The notes beneath the pieces were generated by a model, which saw only the letters and a list, made by a program, of their open reading frames with translations, was not told the origin of the DNA and did no database searches. Below, one piece after another: positions 27,855-37,227 of a stretch of DNA of 64,000 nt. The position numbers were made by a program, and so were the translations under genes. Position 1 is the stretch's first letter. Each line of letters opens with the position of its first letter. This DNA is from Stenotrophomonas maltophilia (GTDB lineage Bacteria; Pseudomonadota; Gammaproteobacteria; Xanthomonadales; Xanthomonadaceae): contig DEVL01000006.1 in the NCBI GenBank assembly GCA_002363385.1, positions 372,001 to 436,000 of the forward strand. Reading direction: 5' to 3'.

Positions 27855-27993
27855 ATCATCGCCCCCTGAGTGAGTGAATTCTCCTCCGACCGAGCAGCGC
27901 CAGGGCACGCGATAAGAAAGGGCGCCCAAAGCGCGGACCATCCCCCTTTTTTATCTCACTGCCGCGTAAAACGGCGGTGTTTCGGAGTTCCCC
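27855..27993 (+). promoter_or_regulatory. Long leader of the DEAD-box helicase gene
   Basis: About 140 bases lie between a TATCAT -10-like hexamer at 27854-27859 and the helicase ATG. The leader contains the palindrome GGGCGCCC and then CCCCCTTTTTTA, which could make a weak attenuator. Long regulated leaders are known for E. coli deaD; here the start of transcription is a guess. Confidence 0.3.
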
Positions 27994-29934
27994 ATGTCCC
28001 AAGATTCCACCACGCCGCTGCTGTTCGCAGATCTCGGCTTGTCCGACGCTGTCATGCAGGCCGTCGCGACCGTCGGGTATGAAACCCCGTCGCCCATCCA
28101 GGCCGCCACCATTCCGGCCATGCTGGAAGGCCGTGACGTGCTGGGCCAGGCCCAGACCGGTACCGGCAAGACCGCCGCCTTCGCACTGCCGGTGCTGTCC
28201 AACCTCGATTTCAACCAGACCAAGCCGCAGGTGCTGGTGCTGGCGCCGACCCGCGAGCTGGCCATCCAGGTCGCCGAGGCGTTCCAGACCTATTCCTCCG
28301 GCATTCCGGGCTTCCGCGTGCTGCCGGTGTACGGCGGCCAGCCTTACGGCCAGCAGCTGCAGGCCCTGCGCCGTGGCGTGCACGTCATCGTCGGCACCCC
28401 CGGCCGCGTGATCGATCACCTCGAGCGCGGCACCCTGGACCTGTCCGAGCTGAAGACCCTGGTGCTCGACGAGGCCGATGAGATGCTCCGCATGGGCTTC
28501 ATCGACGACGTCGAAGCCGTGCTGAAGAAACTGCCGGAGACCCGTCAGGTCGCCCTGTTCTCGGCCACCATGCCGTCGCAGATCCGCCGCATCGCGCAGA
28601 CCTACCTGAAGAACCCGGCCGAAGTCACCATCGTCAGCAAGACGACGACCTCGGCCAACATCCGCCAGCGTTACTGGTGGGTGAGCGGCATGCACAAGCT
28701 GGACGCGCTGACCCGCATCCTGGAAGTGGAACCGTTCGACGCGATGATCATCTTCTCGCGCACCAAGGCCGCCACTGAAGAGCTGGCCGAGAAGCTGCAG
28801 GCACGCGGCCTGGCCGCGGCCGCCATCAACGGTGACATGCAGCAGGCCCAGCGCGAGCGCACCATCGGCATGCTCAAGGAAGGCAAGCTGGACATCCTCG
28901 TCGCTACCGACGTGGCTGCCCGTGGTCTGGACGTGGAGCGCATCAGCCACGTGCTGAACTACGACATCCCGTACGACACCGAAAGCTACGTGCACCGCAT
29001 CGGCCGTACCGGCCGTGCCGGCCGCACCGGTGACGCGATCCTGTTCGCCACCCCGCGCGAGAAGGGCATGCTGCGGGCGATCGAGCGCGCCACCCGCCAG
29101 CCGATCGAAGAAATGCAGCTGCCGAGCGTGGACGCGGTCAACGACACCCGCATCACCAAGTTCATGACCCGCATCAGCGACGCCCTCGATGCCGGTGGCA
29201 CCGAGTTCTACCGCGACCTGCTGCAGAAGCTGGAAGGCGAGAAGAACGTGCCGGCGATCGAGATCGCCGCCGCGCTGGCCAAGCTGCTGCAGGGCGATTC
29301 GCCGTTCCTGCTCACCCCGCCGGTCCGTGGTGCCCGTGAAGAGCGTGCCCCGCATCAGCGCAATGAGCGAAGCAACGACCGTGGCGAGCGCCCGGCCCGT
29401 TTCGAGCCGCGCTTCGAGCGTGGCCCGCGCCGTGAAGACGACCGCGGCCCGCGTCCGCCGCGTCCGGAAGGCGACTTCGGCAACAGCGAGGGCGGCTTCG
29501 AGCGTGCCCCGCGCCGCGACATCGCCCCGCGCGGTGCCGCTGAGCCCGGCATGGAAACCTTCCGCATTGAAGTGGGCCATGTCCATGGGGTGAAGCCGGG
29601 CAACATCGTCGGCGCGATCGCCAACGAAGCCGGCCTGGAAAGCCGTTTCATCGGCCGCATCGATATCCATGACGACTTCTCGGTGCTGGACCTGCCTGCC
29701 GAAATGCCGCAGGACCTGCTGACCCACCTCAAGAAGGTGTGGGTGTCCGGCCAGCAGCTTCAGATGCGCAAGGTCGAGCCGGGTGAAGACCTGACCCCGT
29801 CGCCGCGTCCGGCGTTCAAGCCGAAGTTTGGCGGCAAGCCGCGTGGTCCGGGCGGCCCGCGCAGCGGCCCGGGCGGCAACGACCGTCCGCCGCGTCGTGA
29901 CGGCTTCAAGCCGCGCGGCCCGCGCAACTTCTGA
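27994..29934 (+). CDS. deaD: DEAD-box ATP-dependent RNA helicase (CsdA/DeaD type)
   Basis: RNA helicase of 646 residues acting in ribosome assembly and RNA turnover, especially in the cold. Motifs include the Q-motif (YETPSPIQAATIPAMLEG), Walker A AQTGTGKT, PTRELA, DEAD at residues 159-162, SAT and HRIGRTGRAGR. A DbpA-like RNA-binding domain begins near residue 520 (METFRIEVGHVHGVKPGNIV), after an Arg/Glu/Asp-rich linker. The tail is Gly/Pro/Arg-rich with RGP repeats, typical of low-complexity RNA-contact tails. A strong terminator follows. Confidence 0.93.
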   Translation: MSQDSTTPLLFADLGLSDAVMQAVATVGYETPSPIQAATIPAMLEGRDVLGQAQTGTGKTAAFALPVLSNLDFNQTKPQVLVLAPTRELAIQVAEAFQTYSSGIPGFRVLPVYGGQPYGQQLQALRRGVHVIVGTPGRVIDHLERGTLDLSELKTLVLDEADEMLRMGFIDDVEAVLKKLPETRQVALFSATMPSQIRRIAQTYLKNPAEVTIVSKTTTSANIRQRYWWVSGMHKLDALTRILEVEPFDAMIIFSRTKAATEELAEKLQARGLAAAAINGDMQQAQRERTIGMLKEGKLDILVATDVAARGLDVERISHVLNYDIPYDTESYVHRIGRTGRAGRTGDAILFATPREKGMLRAIERATRQPIEEMQLPSVDAVNDTRITKFMTRISDALDAGGTEFYRDLLQKLEGEKNVPAIEIAAALAKLLQGDSPFLLTPPVRGAREERAPHQRNERSNDRGERPARFEPRFERGPRREDDRGPRPPRPEGDFGNSEGGFERAPRRDIAPRGAAEPGMETFRIEVGHVHGVKPGNIVGAIANEAGLESRFIGRIDIHDDFSVLDLPAEMPQDLLTHLKKVWVSGQQLQMRKVEPGEDLTPSPRPAFKPKFGGKPRGPGGPRSGPGGNDRPPRRDGFKPRGPRNF

Positions 29935-29954
29935 TCGCCCCCGGGTGATTACCT

Positions 29955-29987
29955 CAACGCCAGCCTTCGGGCTGGCGTTGTCGTTTC
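29955..29987 (+). terminator. Rho-independent terminator of the helicase gene
   Basis: Eleven-pair stem CAACGCCAGCC/GGCTGGCGTTG with loop TTCG, followed by TCGTTT. It lies 20 bases after the helicase stop codon. Confidence 0.85.
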
Positions 29988-30112
29988 TGGCAGGGCATCC
30001 TGCCACCGGGGGCGGCTTCGCGCCGTCTCAACATGGCGCGTTCTAGCCTGTGGATTGGACCGGGTCCACATGGAATGAGTTTCCACATACGCAGCCCCAG
30101 GGGGGATCGGCG

Positions 30113-32542
30113 ATGGTTGGAAGTCGCAGGGATGTAGGCGTCACCGCAGTTCGGTATTCCACGCGGGGCCTGACCCTGCGGTTCGTGTTGTTGACCGGCA
30201 TGGCAATCAGCCTGGTCGGCATTTCCGCGCTGATCCAGGAACTGCAGGCCGCGTCCACGGCCTGGATCATGGGGCAGAGCCACTGGTCACGCGGCCAACA
30301 ACAGGCCACGCACGCGCTTTCGCGTTACATCACCTCCGGCGAGTCCGACGATCTGGCCGCCACACGGCAGGCGCTGCGGGTGCCCTTGGGTGATCTTTCC
30401 GCGCGACGCGCCCTTGAGCAGGCCGACCCGGACATCGCCGCGGCGCGCCAGGGCTTCATCGAGGGCGGCAACGCACGTGGTGATATCAACCGGCTGATCC
30501 TGTCCTATCGCTATCTGCGTGATCAGCCGTATTTCCGCGATGCGGTCCGCCTGTGGCGCGGTACCGATGACGATCTGCTGGCGTTGGTGGCCATCGCCGA
30601 TCGTGTGCAGGCCGGGCATCTCGCCGGCAGCCTGACGCCCGATGTCCAGCAGGCACTGCAGCGCCGGGTGCAGGCACTGGATGTCGACATGCAGAACCAG
30701 GCCCGCGCGTTCTCGGGTGCGTTGCTGCATACCGCGGCGATGGTCCGGATGACCACGTTCATCGTCGGCGGCTTGTCGGTGCTGGCCATCACCCTGATCG
30801 CCGTGCTGCTGGCGCGGCGCGTGCGCAACGACCTCACGGAAAAAGAAGGACGGTTCCGCGCAGCGTTCTACCAGGCCACGGTAGGCATGCTCAAACTGGA
30901 CGAGGAAGGCGGGATCGTCGAGGCCAACCAGGCGATGGCCGATATCCTCGACCATCGCCGTGAGGCGCTGCTCAGTCTGTCGCTGGCCGATATCCTGGTG
31001 GACGGCGAACTGGTGCTGGACGAGCACGGCCGGATCGACTGGCCGCGGCAGCTGCGCCCCGGTGAGCTGCGCTTCCTGCGTGCCGACGGCAGCCTGATGT
31101 GGGGGCGCTGGAGCGGTACCGTGGTGCGCACGCGGGCACGGGCGCCGGCGGTGTTCGCGCTGGTCGAGGATGTGTCGCAGAACCACGCGCTGGCGCGCGA
31201 GGTGGAACACCACGCCAGCCACGATCCGCTCACCGGGCTGATCAACCGCCGTGAAATCGAGCGGCTGCTGGAACAGGCGCTGGTGACGGTGCGGGCGGAG
31301 GGAGGCACGCACTCGCTGTGCTACATCGACCTGGATTACTTCAAGCTGGTCAACGATGGTCTCGGCCACGCGGCGGGTGACCAGTTGCTGCGCAGCTTCG
31401 CCGACTATTTGGTGGGCGCGGTGCGCGATGGCGACTGGGTCGGGCGCCTGGGTGGGGACGAGTTCGCTCTGTTCTTGGCCAATGCCACCCAGGACGAGGC
31501 CAAGCAGGTGCTGCAGCGGGTGGTCCGCACCCTCGGCCAGGTCGCCTTCCAGCACGGCGAGGGGGCACCCAAGGTGAGCTGCAGCATCGGCGTGGTCGAG
31601 GTTACCGCGGAAGCGCCGGATGTGAACTGGCTCATGAGTGCGGCCGACAGCGCCTGCTATGCCGCCAAGGAGGCCGGCCGCAATCGCGTGCATTGCTACA
31701 ACGAGAGCCGCATGGCGCTGGACGAGCGCCGGCGTGAGGCGGAGCGGTTGGCCAATGTCTCCAGCGCGATCGCCGAGAACCGCATGCTGCTGTACGCCCA
31801 GCGCATCGAACGGGTCGGCGATCCGGACTTCCTGCATTACGAAGTGCTGGTGCGCATGCGCAGCCCGGAAGGCGTACTGCAGGGGCCTGGGGAATTCATG
31901 GGCGCGGTCGAGCGCTACGGCATGGGCATGTCCTTGGACCGGCACGTGCTGTCGCTGTTGTTCCGGCATCTGCAGGTGTGCCCTGCGCACGTGCAGCAGC
32001 TGGGCCTGTGCAACGTCAACGTGTCCGCGCAGTCGATCGCCGAGCCCAGTTTCCTGGCCTTCGTCACCGATCTGCTGGAGCGCAACCGTGGCCTGGCCCG
32101 CAAGCTGTGCTTTGAGATCACCGAGACCGCAGCGGTCAGCAACATCGAGCAGGCGCGCACCTTCATCGATGCAGTGAAGGCGCGTGGCTGCCGGATGGCG
32201 CTGGACGATTTCGGGTCGGGGCTGTCTTCGTTCGGCTACCTTCGCCAGTTGCCGGCCGACATGCTCAAGATCGATGGCGTGTTCGTTCGCGATATGAACC
32301 TGGATCCGGTCAACCGCGCCGCGGTGCGCGCGATCACCGAGGTCGGGCGCGAACTGCACATGATGGTGGTCGCCGAGTGGGTGGAATCGGCGGTGGTGGC
32401 CGATCAACTGGCGCAGATGGGGGTGGAAGGTCTGCAAGGGTACGCGATCGAGCGGCCGATTCCGTTGGAACGCATGACCCAGCCCGCTCTGCGGGCGGCC
32501 CGTGCCGGTGTGTCATCGGATGCATGGCGCAGCACGCCATGA
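30113..32542 (+). CDS. Membrane PAS-GGDEF-EAL cyclic-di-GMP protein
   Basis: An 809-residue protein. Membrane helices near residues 20-44 and 208-236 enclose a periplasmic helical sensor region of about 160 residues. A PAS-like domain (about 245-355) precedes GGDEF at 447-451, with an RxxD inhibitory site (RDGD) five residues before it. The EAL domain has EVL instead of EAL at 577-579, but retains NVSAQS, ITET, DDFGSG and KIDG, so it is probably an active phosphodiesterase. It likely both makes and degrades cyclic-di-GMP. The ATG at 30113 follows a GGGGGGAT ribosome site; an upstream in-frame ATG at 30050 is less likely. Confidence 0.9.
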   Translation: MVGSRRDVGVTAVRYSTRGLTLRFVLLTGMAISLVGISALIQELQAASTAWIMGQSHWSRGQQQATHALSRYITSGESDDLAATRQALRVPLGDLSARRALEQADPDIAAARQGFIEGGNARGDINRLILSYRYLRDQPYFRDAVRLWRGTDDDLLALVAIADRVQAGHLAGSLTPDVQQALQRRVQALDVDMQNQARAFSGALLHTAAMVRMTTFIVGGLSVLAITLIAVLLARRVRNDLTEKEGRFRAAFYQATVGMLKLDEEGGIVEANQAMADILDHRREALLSLSLADILVDGELVLDEHGRIDWPRQLRPGELRFLRADGSLMWGRWSGTVVRTRARAPAVFALVEDVSQNHALAREVEHHASHDPLTGLINRREIERLLEQALVTVRAEGGTHSLCYIDLDYFKLVNDGLGHAAGDQLLRSFADYLVGAVRDGDWVGRLGGDEFALFLANATQDEAKQVLQRVVRTLGQVAFQHGEGAPKVSCSIGVVEVTAEAPDVNWLMSAADSACYAAKEAGRNRVHCYNESRMALDERRREAERLANVSSAIAENRMLLYAQRIERVGDPDFLHYEVLVRMRSPEGVLQGPGEFMGAVERYGMGMSLDRHVLSLLFRHLQVCPAHVQQLGLCNVNVSAQSIAEPSFLAFVTDLLERNRGLARKLCFEITETAAVSNIEQARTFIDAVKARGCRMALDDFGSGLSSFGYLRQLPADMLKIDGVFVRDMNLDPVNRAAVRAITEVGRELHMMVVAEWVESAVVADQLAQMGVEGLQGYAIERPIPLERMTQPALRAARAGVSSDAWRSTP

Positions 32543-32611
32543 TGCGATAATCGTGGCCGACGGCGGCGGGCGGGGTGTCCACTGACGACCAAGGGCGGGC
32601 GGGGCACAGGT

Positions 32612-34279
32612 GTGAGCAACGGGGGCGGGTTTTCAAGCGGGGTGGTGCTGCTGATGCTGCTGCTGTGGCTGTTGCCATGGAGCGCGAAGGCCGCATCGCC
32701 GACCGTGGGGCAGGATTTTCTGTTGCTCGGCGGGGCCACCGATGAGGTGACGCCCCAGCGTGCCTGTGCGCCGGATGTCCTGGCCCGCCACCAGGAGGTC
32801 CTGTCGATTCCGTCGCCGCTGCAGGGCTGGTCGGGGAAACCGCAGGCCGTGGATGTGTTCGGCGTGCTCACCGGCGAGGTCCGCATCAGTCATGGCGACC
32901 GCGAAATCTGCGGCAGCATGCACGACGCCCGCACGCGCGATTCCCGGTTCCGCGCCGGTGTCGGGCTGGTGGTGGTACCCGAGGCCGGCAACCACGAGCC
33001 GATCGTGGTCTCCTGGACCCGACCGCTCAAGCCGCGCTGGGTCCCGACCATCGAGTTGGGTGCGCCCAGCCCGGTGCAGCAGAACGACACGGCACGGCTG
33101 CTGATGCGCGCGGCCTGCATCGCGGTGGCGATCGCGCTGGCACTGTCGGCATTGATGGGCTGGTTCACCACCCGCGACCGCTCGTTCCTGGTGTATGTCG
33201 GCGCATGCGTGGTGTTCGTGCTGTGGCAGGCGGTGCTGGGGGGCTTGAGCGGCTATCCCGAGCCGTGGCTGCCCGTGCACGAGCACGCCTCGTGGTGGCT
33301 GGTCGCGCTGAGCGCGTTCAGCGAAGCGCTGCTGCTGCCCATCCTGTGGCGCCTCAACGGTGGGGACCGTCGCTGGCCGCGCTCCCGCCCGGCCCAGCAT
33401 GCGGTGCTGTGGGGACTGGTAGCGATGGGGCTGACCGTGCCTTTGTGGGGGCCGGACGGTCTGGCCGTGGTGTCCGAACTGCTGGAATGGGTCTTCATGG
33501 CCGGCTGCGTGCTGTGCCTCGGCGCGGGTGTGTGGGGTCTGTCGCGGCGCGATGCGTATGCGCTTCGGGGTCTACTGGCGCTGGTACCGTGGTGGATCAT
33601 GATCGTGGCCGATGCGTTCAACGCACAATGGCTGGTGGCGTACCGGATCGAGGCGTTGCAGCTGTCCACCACCTGGTTCCTGATGATGGCGGCCTACGCG
33701 CTCAATCTGCGCCTGGGCCGCCTGCGCCGTCAGCGCGATGAAATGCGCCAGTTGGCCGACACCGACGTGCTGACCGGCCTGCCCAATCGTCGCGCAGGCC
33801 TGCGCCTGCTCGCGGAGTACCTGGAGCAGGCGCGCCGTGAGCCGATGCCGTTGGCGATCGGCTTTCTGGACATCGATCTGTTCAAGGACATCAACGACCA
33901 GTTCGGGCATGAGATGGGCGATCAGGTGCTGGTGGCCGTGGCCCGCGCCCTGCGCGGGGCCGTACGCAACCAGGACAACGTGATCCGGATGGGCGGGGAG
34001 GAGTTCCTGGTGCTGCTGCCTGGGGCTGGCCACGCCGCCGCGGTTGCCCGGCTGGAGACCGTCCGCCAACAGGTCGCCACCGTCGCCAAGGGCCTTGGCA
34101 TTCACGGGCTGCGGGTGTCGGCCAGCATCGGCCTGGCGGTGCTCAAGCCCGGTACGGATGACCTGGCCGGTCTGTTGCGCCGGGCCGACCACGCCATGTA
34201 CTGCGCCAAGCGCAACGGGCGCAACCAGATCCATGACGGGGAACGCACCACCACGGCCGGCGATCCGTTGCCGGCCTGA
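32612..34279 (+). CDS. Membrane diguanylate cyclase with 7TM-type sensor
   Basis: Membrane diguanylate cyclase of 555 residues. A signal peptide (VVLLMLLLWLLPWSAKA) leads to a periplasmic domain of about 140 residues, then about seven helices (7TMR-DISM-like, about 167-370), a short coiled coil (RLRRQRDEMRQLADTD) and the GGDEF domain. The signature is GGEEF at 461-465 with an RxxD site (RNQD) five residues before it, so product inhibition is expected. It starts at GTG 32612. A GATAAT hexamer at 32547-32552 could be its -10 element. It follows another GGDEF gene. Confidence 0.9.
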   Translation: MSNGGGFSSGVVLLMLLLWLLPWSAKAASPTVGQDFLLLGGATDEVTPQRACAPDVLARHQEVLSIPSPLQGWSGKPQAVDVFGVLTGEVRISHGDREICGSMHDARTRDSRFRAGVGLVVVPEAGNHEPIVVSWTRPLKPRWVPTIELGAPSPVQQNDTARLLMRAACIAVAIALALSALMGWFTTRDRSFLVYVGACVVFVLWQAVLGGLSGYPEPWLPVHEHASWWLVALSAFSEALLLPILWRLNGGDRRWPRSRPAQHAVLWGLVAMGLTVPLWGPDGLAVVSELLEWVFMAGCVLCLGAGVWGLSRRDAYALRGLLALVPWWIMIVADAFNAQWLVAYRIEALQLSTTWFLMMAAYALNLRLGRLRRQRDEMRQLADTDVLTGLPNRRAGLRLLAEYLEQARREPMPLAIGFLDIDLFKDINDQFGHEMGDQVLVAVARALRGAVRNQDNVIRMGGEEFLVLLPGAGHAAAVARLETVRQQVATVAKGLGIHGLRVSASIGLAVLKPGTDDLAGLLRRADHAMYCAKRNGRNQIHDGERTTTAGDPLPA

Positions 34280-34336
34280 AACGGCGGCGCGTGCGAAATC
34301 CGCAGCGGGACGCGGCTTTTGCCCGATAATGGGCGC

Positions 34337-35059
34337 ATGACAATCCGACTCAACAAGCACATCGCCGATACCGGCTTCTGTTCCCGGCGCGAAGCCGACC
34401 GCCTGATCGGCGAGCGCCGCGTCACCGTCAATGGGCACCCCGCCGGTACCGGTGCGGTGGTTGGCGAGCAGGACGTGGTACTGGTCGATGGCCAGCCGCT
34501 GCGCGCCCGCGAGGCGAAGAAGGCCGGCGGCCGCAAACACGTCTATATCGCGCTGAACAAGCCGGTGGGGATCACCTGCACCACCGAAAGCTCGGTCAAG
34601 GGCAACATCGTGGAGTTTGTCGGCCACGAACAGCGGATCTTCCCGATCGGCCGCCTGGACAAGGATTCCGAAGGCCTGATCCTGCTGACCAGCAACGGCA
34701 ACATCGTCAACCAGATTCTGCGTGCCGAGAATGGCCACCAGAAGGAGTACATGGTGGCGGTGAACAAGGCGGTCACCGATGAGTTCCTGCGCGGCATGGC
34801 GCGGGGCGTGCGCATCCGCGACGAAGTCACGCTGCCGTGCCGGACCAGCAAGCTGGCCAAGTTCGGCTTCCGGATCACCCTGCAGCAGGGTCTGAACCGG
34901 CAGATCCGACTGATGGCCGCCGCGTTCGGGTTCCGCGTCACCCAGCTGCGCCGGGTGCGCATCGACAACATCAAGCTGGGCGCGCTCAAGCCCGGCCAGT
35001 GGCGCAACCTGACCGACGCCGAGCTCAAGGGCCTGCTGCCCAAGCAGCTGGACTGGTAA
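34337..35059 (+). CDS. rluF: 23S rRNA pseudouridine synthase RluF-like
   Basis: RsuA/RluB/E/F-family pseudouridine synthase of 240 residues. The N-terminal S4 domain (RLNKHIADTGFCSRREADRLI) is followed by the catalytic domain with GRLDKDSEGL and catalytic Asp108. Sequence features such as NKPVGITCTTESSVKGNIV fit RluF, which modifies U2604 of 23S rRNA. E. coli RluF (290) has a longer C-terminal tail. A GATAAT hexamer lies just before the ATG at 34337. It is inserted between two GGDEF genes and is probably unrelated to them. Confidence 0.88.
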   Translation: MTIRLNKHIADTGFCSRREADRLIGERRVTVNGHPAGTGAVVGEQDVVLVDGQPLRAREAKKAGGRKHVYIALNKPVGITCTTESSVKGNIVEFVGHEQRIFPIGRLDKDSEGLILLTSNGNIVNQILRAENGHQKEYMVAVNKAVTDEFLRGMARGVRIRDEVTLPCRTSKLAKFGFRITLQQGLNRQIRLMAAAFGFRVTQLRRVRIDNIKLGALKPGQWRNLTDAELKGLLPKQLDW

Positions 35060-35094
35060 CGCCGCGCTCGGGATAGACTGCGCGGGTACTGTCG

Positions 35095-36177
35095 ATGCCC
35101 GCCGCGATGATCAAGCCTTCCAAGCCGGACAATGAAGCGCAGCGCCTGTTGGCGCTGCAGCGCTACCAGATTCTTGACACCCCCCAGGAACGTTCGTTCG
35201 ACGACCTGGTGACGATCGCCACCGCCCTGTGCGGGACCCGGATGGGGGCAGTGACCCTGGTCGACCAGGACCGCCAGTGGTTCAAGGCGCGCCAGCACCT
35301 GGACGCCTGTGAGACCCATCGCGACATTTCCTTCTGTGCCCACGCCATCCTGACCCCGGACCAGGTCATGGTGGTCGAAGATGCCCGCAGTGATCCGCGT
35401 TTTTCAGACAACCCGGTGGTGGTGGACGACCCGCACGTGCGCTTCTACGCCGGCGCGCCGCTGCTCAGTGTAGAAGGCCTGCCGCTGGGCACGCTGTGCG
35501 TCTTCGATGCGGCGCCGGGGCATCTGGACAGCAGCCAGCTGCTGGCGCTCACCGCGCTGTCCCGGCAGGTTTCGCTGGTGATGGAACTGCGCCGCTACGC
35601 GCATGAAATCCAGCAGCACATGACCGACCGGGCCTGGTACGAACAGCGGCTGGCCGAATACAACGAACTGCTGGAGCAGCAGAACGCGGACCTGGCCGAA
35701 CAGAGCCGGACCGATCCGCTGACCGGCCTGCCCAACCGCCGCGCGATGAGTGCGGCGCTGGAGGCGGCGGTGCGCGATGCCGATGGCCAACCGCGCTCGA
35801 CCGCGGTGGCGTTGCTGGACATCGATCACTTCAAGACCGTCAACGATCTGTACGGGCATTCCACCGGTGACCATGTGCTGTCCGAACTGGCCAGGTTGCT
35901 GCGCGCGCATTTCGCCGGGCACGGCCTGGCCGCGCGCTATGGTGGCGAGGAGTTCGTGGTGCTGATGCCTGACACGCCGTTGGCCACCGCCGAACTGCAG
36001 TGCGATTTCCTGCGTATGGCGGTGACCGATCTGCCGTTGGGCCTGCCGCTGACGATCAGCATCGGGGTGGCCGCACACCGCCACGGGGACGCGATCGAAC
36101 AGACCCTGGCCCGCGCCGATGCGGCGCTCTACCGGGCCAAGGGCGAGGGCCGCAACCGGGTGATCCGCGCCGACTGA
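35095..36177 (+). CDS. GAF-domain diguanylate cyclase
   Basis: Soluble 360-residue diguanylate cyclase. The N-terminal GAF domain (about 20-170; ALCGTRMGAVTLVDQDRQWF, CAHAIL, GAPLLSVEGLPLGTLCVFD) is joined by a coiled coil (about 175-205) to GGDEF. The signature is GGEEF at residues 283-287. The RxxD inhibitory site seen in the two neighbours is absent (AGHG at that place), so product inhibition may be lacking. The start could be either ATG at 35095 or 35107. No membrane segment is present, in contrast to the two upstream GGDEF proteins. Confidence 0.9.
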   Translation: MPAAMIKPSKPDNEAQRLLALQRYQILDTPQERSFDDLVTIATALCGTRMGAVTLVDQDRQWFKARQHLDACETHRDISFCAHAILTPDQVMVVEDARSDPRFSDNPVVVDDPHVRFYAGAPLLSVEGLPLGTLCVFDAAPGHLDSSQLLALTALSRQVSLVMELRRYAHEIQQHMTDRAWYEQRLAEYNELLEQQNADLAEQSRTDPLTGLPNRRAMSAALEAAVRDADGQPRSTAVALLDIDHFKTVNDLYGHSTGDHVLSELARLLRAHFAGHGLAARYGGEEFVVLMPDTPLATAELQCDFLRMAVTDLPLGLPLTISIGVAAHRHGDAIEQTLARADAALYRAKGEGRNRVIRAD

Positions 36178-36201
36178 GCGGCGTGGACCGTGTCGGCCCG
36201 C

Positions 36202-37149
36202 TCAATCCGCGATGTTGCGCGCTTCTGAGGTGGCCAGGATTTCCGGATGCTGGACCTTCCTGCGGCGGTTGAGCAGCGGGTGCAGGAACACCGCGCCGAC
36301 GATGATCGCCACACCCGCATAGAACAGCGGGGTCAGCTCCCGCTGCTCGCTGAGCAGCACCATCGCCAGCAGGATCGCGTACACCGGCTCCAGATTGGTC
36401 ACCAGCTGCGAGGTGTAGGCGCTGATATGGCGCAGCGCGACCAGCGCCAGCGCGAACGGCAGCAGCGTGCACAGCCCCGCCAAGGCCAGCAGCAACAGGC
36501 CATCGTGCAGGTCCGGGATCACCCACAGGTCGCTGGCCAGGGCCGGCAGCAGGAACGGCAGCACCGGTGCCAGCAGGGTCAGGGTGAGGGTGCCTGCACC
36601 CAGTTCCAGCGCGGTCACGGTGAGCGGGTCGGCATGGCTGACCAGGCGCTTGTTGAGCGAGCCGAAGATCGCCACCAGCAGCGCCGACAACGCGCCGATG
36701 AGCACGCCCAGGCGCATGCCGTCGGGCACGCCTCCCACCACCAGCGCGACGCCGGGCAGGACCAGGATGCCGAAGGCCAGTTCGCGGAACTGGAAGGGAC
36801 GCTTGGCCACCCACGGTTCGATCACGGCGGTGAACACCGGCGCCAGCGCGATGCAGGTGGCGGCCACCGAGGCATTGGCGAGCTTCACCGCACCGTAAAA
36901 GGTGAGCCAATGCAGGGCGACCAGCGCGCCGACACCGCAGTAGCCGGCCACCAGACGCGGCGACAGCTGGCGCAGACCACGCCACACGCGCGGGACCAGC
37001 GCCAGCATGGCCACCACCAGCAGCATGCGCCACCACACCAGGGGCAGGGCGGGCAGGGTGATCAGCTTGCCGAGGATGGCAGTGACGCCCCACAGCAACA
37101 CACAGAAATGGATTTGCAGCAGGGCTCTGCGGGTGTCGGTCATCGGCAT
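36202..37149 (-). CDS. EamA/DMT-family transporter
   Basis: Inner-membrane permease of 315 residues with about ten helices built from two EamA repeats (first helix IHFCVLLWGVTAILGKLI; second repeat SALLVAIFGSLNKRLV). Such proteins usually export amino acids or other metabolites; the substrate here is unknown. Starts at 37149 and 37143 are both possible (MPMTDTRR or MTDTRR). It is divergent from a Pr6Pr-type membrane protein gene. Confidence 0.87.
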   Translation of the reverse strand: MPMTDTRRALLQIHFCVLLWGVTAILGKLITLPALPLVWWRMLLVVAMLALVPRVWRGLRQLSPRLVAGYCGVGALVALHWLTFYGAVKLANASVAATCIALAPVFTAVIEPWVAKRPFQFRELAFGILVLPGVALVVGGVPDGMRLGVLIGALSALLVAIFGSLNKRLVSHADPLTVTALELGAGTLTLTLLAPVLPFLLPALASDLWVIPDLHDGLLLLALAGLCTLLPFALALVALRHISAYTSQLVTNLEPVYAILLAMVLLSEQRELTPLFYAGVAIIVGAVFLHPLLNRRRKVQHPEILATSEARNIAD

Positions 37150-37227
37150 CTGCCTATTGTGCGGCAAGCCGCGCCCGTAGCGATGCCCTCCACGCGATCC
37201 TCTGCAGGGCCGTGGCATCCTGCGCCG

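Noticed and set aside
27856..30006. Minus-strand open frame of 716 codons over the helicase gene
   Set aside because: Antisense shadow of deaD; the DEAD-box motifs are on the plus strand.
30287..32437. Minus-strand open frame of 716 codons over the GGDEF-EAL gene
   Set aside because: Antisense shadow; His/Gln/Arg-rich without domains.
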